Of a stretch of DNA of 64,000 bases, positions 62,301 through 64,000 are shown one piece after another (the stretch's first letter is position 1; each line of letters starts with the position of its first letter). This DNA is from Acidobacteriota bacterium. GTDB taxonomy: Bacteria > Acidobacteriota > Thermoanaerobaculia > Multivoradales > JBCCEF01. Where the stretch lies: assembly GCA_039028635.1 (NCBI GenBank), contig JBCCHV010000017.1:1-64000 (forward strand), written 5' to 3'. The translations under genes and the position numbers were made by a program. The notes beneath the pieces were generated by a model. The model was not told the DNA's origin, did not search any database, and was given only the letters and a program-made list of their open reading frames with translations.

Positions 62301-64000
62301 TTGTAGTTCTGGGCGTAGGCGAGCTCGCCATCGCCGGTGGTGAAGTTCCACAGCAGACGGTTGTAGTGCGGCCGCGCCGTCACCGCGCCGAAGTCGTCGG
62401 GGCGCCCGCGCAGCAGGGTGAGCTCCTCTTCGAGCAGCGAGGCGAGCTGGTTCTGGAAGGAGAAGATCGCCGGCGCCAAGGTGCCGTACTCCTCGCTCGC
62501 CACGTCGAAGCCGATGGTGGGGTCGAGGGCATCGCCGTAGGCCTCGTTGCCGAGCAGCATGTAGAAGTCCGACAGGCGCGACGAGATGCGCAGGATCTCC
62601 TTGTTGACCGGCGCGTAGTCCACCGGCGGCGTGCCGTCGACGCTCAGCTCCAGGGCGCGCCGCAACACCGTCTCGTAGGCTTCGATCAAGCCGATGGAGT
62701 TCAGGTTGTCGGCCGTCGGGTTGTAGGAGATGTCGCCCTCGTAACGCTCGCCGAGCTGTACCAGCATGCTGGCGAAGGTGTTGGTGGGAGCGGCGTGGAA
62801 GTCCTGCACCCGAGCCTCGAAGGGATTGAGGCCATCGATCACCCGCGCCACCCAGCCGGGTGCGAGCTGCGCCCGTTGGTCGAGGGCCGTGCCGCCGGGC
62901 TGACCGGCATAGAAGCTCCAGCCACCGCCGCACAGGGGTGCCGTCTCGCCCTGCGGAACGATCGGGTCGAGGGGCCGGTAGCGGGCCACGAACCAGTTGT
63001 CCGACAGGGTCTGCAGGTTGGCGCCCTTGATCGTGATGCTGTTGGCCCCAATGTCACCGTCCTCGGGGAAGAACTGGAACCAGCCGTTGAGCTGCCCGCC
63101 ATCCGGGTCCGGCAGCGGCTCCGGTGGCGTGCCGTCCTCGTCCGGGTGGAAGTACCACTCGAAGCGATAGTCGCCGGAGCGCCCCATGAAGTCGCCGCTG
63201 TGACGCAGGGTGAGCTGCTCGTCGAAGACGTTGTCCGGGAAGATGACGTCGAGTTCGCCCTGGTAGGTGCTCTGGGTGGGCGGCGTGGTCGCCACTTCGA
63301 GGCAATCGACCCGAATCACCTGCAGATCCACCGGCAGCGGGCTGAGGGTCTCGTCCTCGTTGAAAGCCAAGGTCAAGTAGCCGGTGCCTTGGGCGTTGCC
63401 GGCCGACAGCGCGGCCTGCAGGCCGACCACCTCGATGGCCTCCGGGATACCGTCGGACCCCGGTTCCTCGACCACTCGGCCGTTGACGATCGAGATCGTC
63501 TTCTCGTCCTGCAGACCGATCAGGCTCTCGTCCGGAATGATCGGCGGAACCGGGTTGCAGCTCACCACCTGTTCCTCGATGGTGGTCAGAATCGTCGGGT
63601 TGTTGCAGAACGGATCGGCCGGGTTCTCGAGGAAGACGCAGGCTTCCTCGACCTCGGTCTGGAGCTGATCGACGGTGCACTCGTCGTCGGGCTCGATGAT
63701 CTCGAGCTGGTTGGGGTTCTGGCTCAGGTCGTAGAGCGCCTGAATCGCCTCGTCCCAGGTGCAGTCGTCGTCCAGGCTCTGGCAGGTCTTGGTCGAGTCC
63801 TCGGCCTCGGTGCCGTCACCGCCGTCGAGGGACTTGAGGAGCTGGCGCTCGCGCACCGTCAGCACGTTGAGCATCAGCAGGTCTTCGCCGGTGGTGGCCT
63901 TCTCGAAGATGCCCTTCCACTTGAGCTCATTGTTGAGCCCGTCGTAGATGATCCGGGAGCGCACGCTGAAGGGCAGCCGGATGGTGCCTTCGATGTTCGA
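59303..64000 (-). CDS. Giant protein of unknown function, N-terminus outside window
   Basis: At least 1565 residues; the frame is open to the right edge without a convincing start (the GTG at 63964 has SNIEGTIRLPFS-like coding sequence before it), so the gene continues beyond 64000. The visible part begins with an acidic region containing several cysteines, then mixed alpha-beta segments. About 300 residues of long helices with heptads follow (for example LLLSINDQLEILEAQHRLDR, LEATLRREPLLRLEAYQRRE), then a beta-rich end. No family is recognised; the helical core loosely recalls Tc-toxin-like shafts, without firm support. It heads, with the Calx-beta protein and parvulin, one operon, which suggests an exported or surface protein. 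Confidence 0.85.
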   Translation of the reverse strand, partial: SNIEGTIRLPFSVRSRIIYDGLNNELKWKGIFEKATTGEDLLMLNVLTVRERQLLKSLDGGDGTEAEDSTKTCQSLDDDCTWDEAIQALYDLSQNPNQLEIIEPDDECTVDQLQTEVEEACVFLENPADPFCNNPTILTTIEEQVVSCNPVPPIIPDESLIGLQDEKTISIVNGRVVEEPGSDGIPEAIEVVGLQAALSAGNAQGTGYLTLAFNEDETLSPLPVDLQVIRVDCLEVATTPPTQSTYQGELDVIFPDNVFDEQLTLRHSGDFMGRSGDYRFEWYFHPDEDGTPPEPLPDPDGGQLNGWFQFFPEDGDIGANSITIKGANLQTLSDNWFVARYRPLDPIVPQGETAPLCGGGWSFYAGQPGGTALDQRAQLAPGWVARVIDGLNPFEARVQDFHAAPTNTFASMLVQLGERYEGDISYNPTADNLNSIGLIEAYETVLRRALELSVDGTPPVDYAPVNKEILRISSRLSDFYMLLGNEAYGDALDPTIGFDVASEEYGTLAPAIFSFQNQLASLLEEELTLLRGRPDDFGAVTARPHYNRLLWNFTTGDGELAYAQNYNIADQDFSGVVDETDAQILFPQGHGDAWGHYLTSIKTYYDLLRHPFFTWLPRTGAVLVANSPVTVDFLDEQKFAEAAAAKARAGAEIVDLTYRENYVEDPAGQWQGYKDSDEDRAWGLSGWARRAGQGAYFDWVVANAILPFEDPDPSHVGIQRIDRQNIEGLDEIVAEYDTIQVQLDEADSGLNPLGLAKGVVPFDIDPDLVDNEAEPSAAKTHFEQIYDRASLALDNASATFDYANQLSQLLRRNQDTVDALTTNVFEQEKDFNGRLIEIFGYPYSDDIGPPGTYPAGYNGPDLYHYMYVDQTNLTGTRDEPTDVFTAEFSALPVMEFFNFNPGNPDCDDDPFDTGCSLSDPRNDTLSVDYHVSRSRRTNSAGEPVTADSFFLVKPEEWTGSRRATGELQDRLSDLLVAINNYDQTLEQYDNLLLSINDQLEILEAQHRLDRRKIRIRNGQREELATMNAFLGTLQTTSTTLKRVALGIEEFGKSTSECVPKSLVVGLSSGGDVFAGVRCAVEQTKSHTKFWVETAADVTDTAANLLSLAKEDVGIQADIEVQALDAEFAAFTKLKELEATLRREPLLRLEAYQRREIIDQNRGNYLAALAKGQRTLQAMVRFRKYTAADVQLARYQDLTFRVFRNDALQKYRAQFDLAARYAYLAATAYDYETNLLGTDAQGGQDFLADIVKERAIGQILDGEPVPGSRGLADPLGRMKENFNVLKGQLGFINPQSETNRFSLRQELFRITDSDPTSDSDQDDVDWRTVLRDHYVADLNSLPEYRRYARPLAPESAGPQPAIVIPFETTVTFGLNFFGWPLAAGDSAYDATHFATRIRTVGTWFQDYEGLPLSNTPRVYLLPVGADVLRPPSGDLFQTREWTVVDQVLPVPFSIGESQLDDPDWIPVNDSLSGSFNDVRRIGTFRAFHDSGDFFEGETTADSRLIGRSVWNRRWLLIIPGGTLLNDADEGIDVLIEGDDPDGDGTRDGDGIDDILIFFQTYAYTGV

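Overview
The window is GC-rich DNA of a Gram-negative-type bacterium. The family content points to Acidobacteriota, probably near Thermoanaerobaculia. This is inferred from the mix of genes: paired ECF sigma factors and TPR-bearing Ser/Thr kinases, CRTAC1-type FG-GAP/ASPIC lipoproteins, a GEVED/DUF11 giant protein with an IPTL-CTERM tail, XRE-TPR pairs and many secreted proteins of unknown function. No rRNA, tRNA or CRISPR array was seen.

Layout. 1-141: tip of an IS3-like element. 219-7666: a small membrane protein, a PKD-like secreted protein, a pentapeptide-repeat membrane protein, four small beta-rich membrane or exported proteins (one with an eight-cysteine tail), and an XRE regulator overlapping a TPR protein. 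8136-11352 (minus): CRTAC1 lipoprotein, DUF3179 lipoprotein and TlpA-like thioredoxin lipoprotein. The DUF3179 gene has an in-frame TGA at the conserved Cys position followed by a bSECIS-like hairpin, so it is most simply a selenoprotein. 11589-17425: two membrane proteins, ettA, an S1 serine protease with a frameshift, and a DUF4236 protein. 17591-20993 and 39911-43104: two ECF sigma/kinase pairs, the second flanked by two small secreted proteins. 22997-26401: a four-gene operon with 4-nt overlaps (serine hydrolase, ECF sigma, HEAT-like membrane protein, DUF4097 protein). 26586-28869: a coupled operon of nei, a renalase-like FAD oxidoreductase and a DUF2256-DUF3253 protein. 29016-34244: a 1742-residue surface protein closed by a good intrinsic terminator. 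34315-39218: a CadC-like wHTH/TPR regulator divergent from a beta-helix protein, an ICMT-like methyltransferase and an SDR enzyme. 43816-47168: GDSL esterase and M1 metallopeptidase. 47195-49537: a solitary NACHT NTPase with a nuclease-like N-terminus, a candidate anti-phage gene. 49743-54439: two PhyH-type dioxygenases, two methyltransferases and a Wzt-like ABC ATPase, possibly acting on surface glycans. 54432-64000 (minus): a giant unknown protein cut by the window edge, a Calx-beta/beta-propeller protein and a parvulin lipoprotein.

The two strongest points for follow-up are the putative DUF3179 selenoprotein operon and the solitary nuclease-NACHT gene. A recurring pattern is also visible: several genes are followed within about 50 nt by perfect 8-14 bp hairpins that lack a U-tract.
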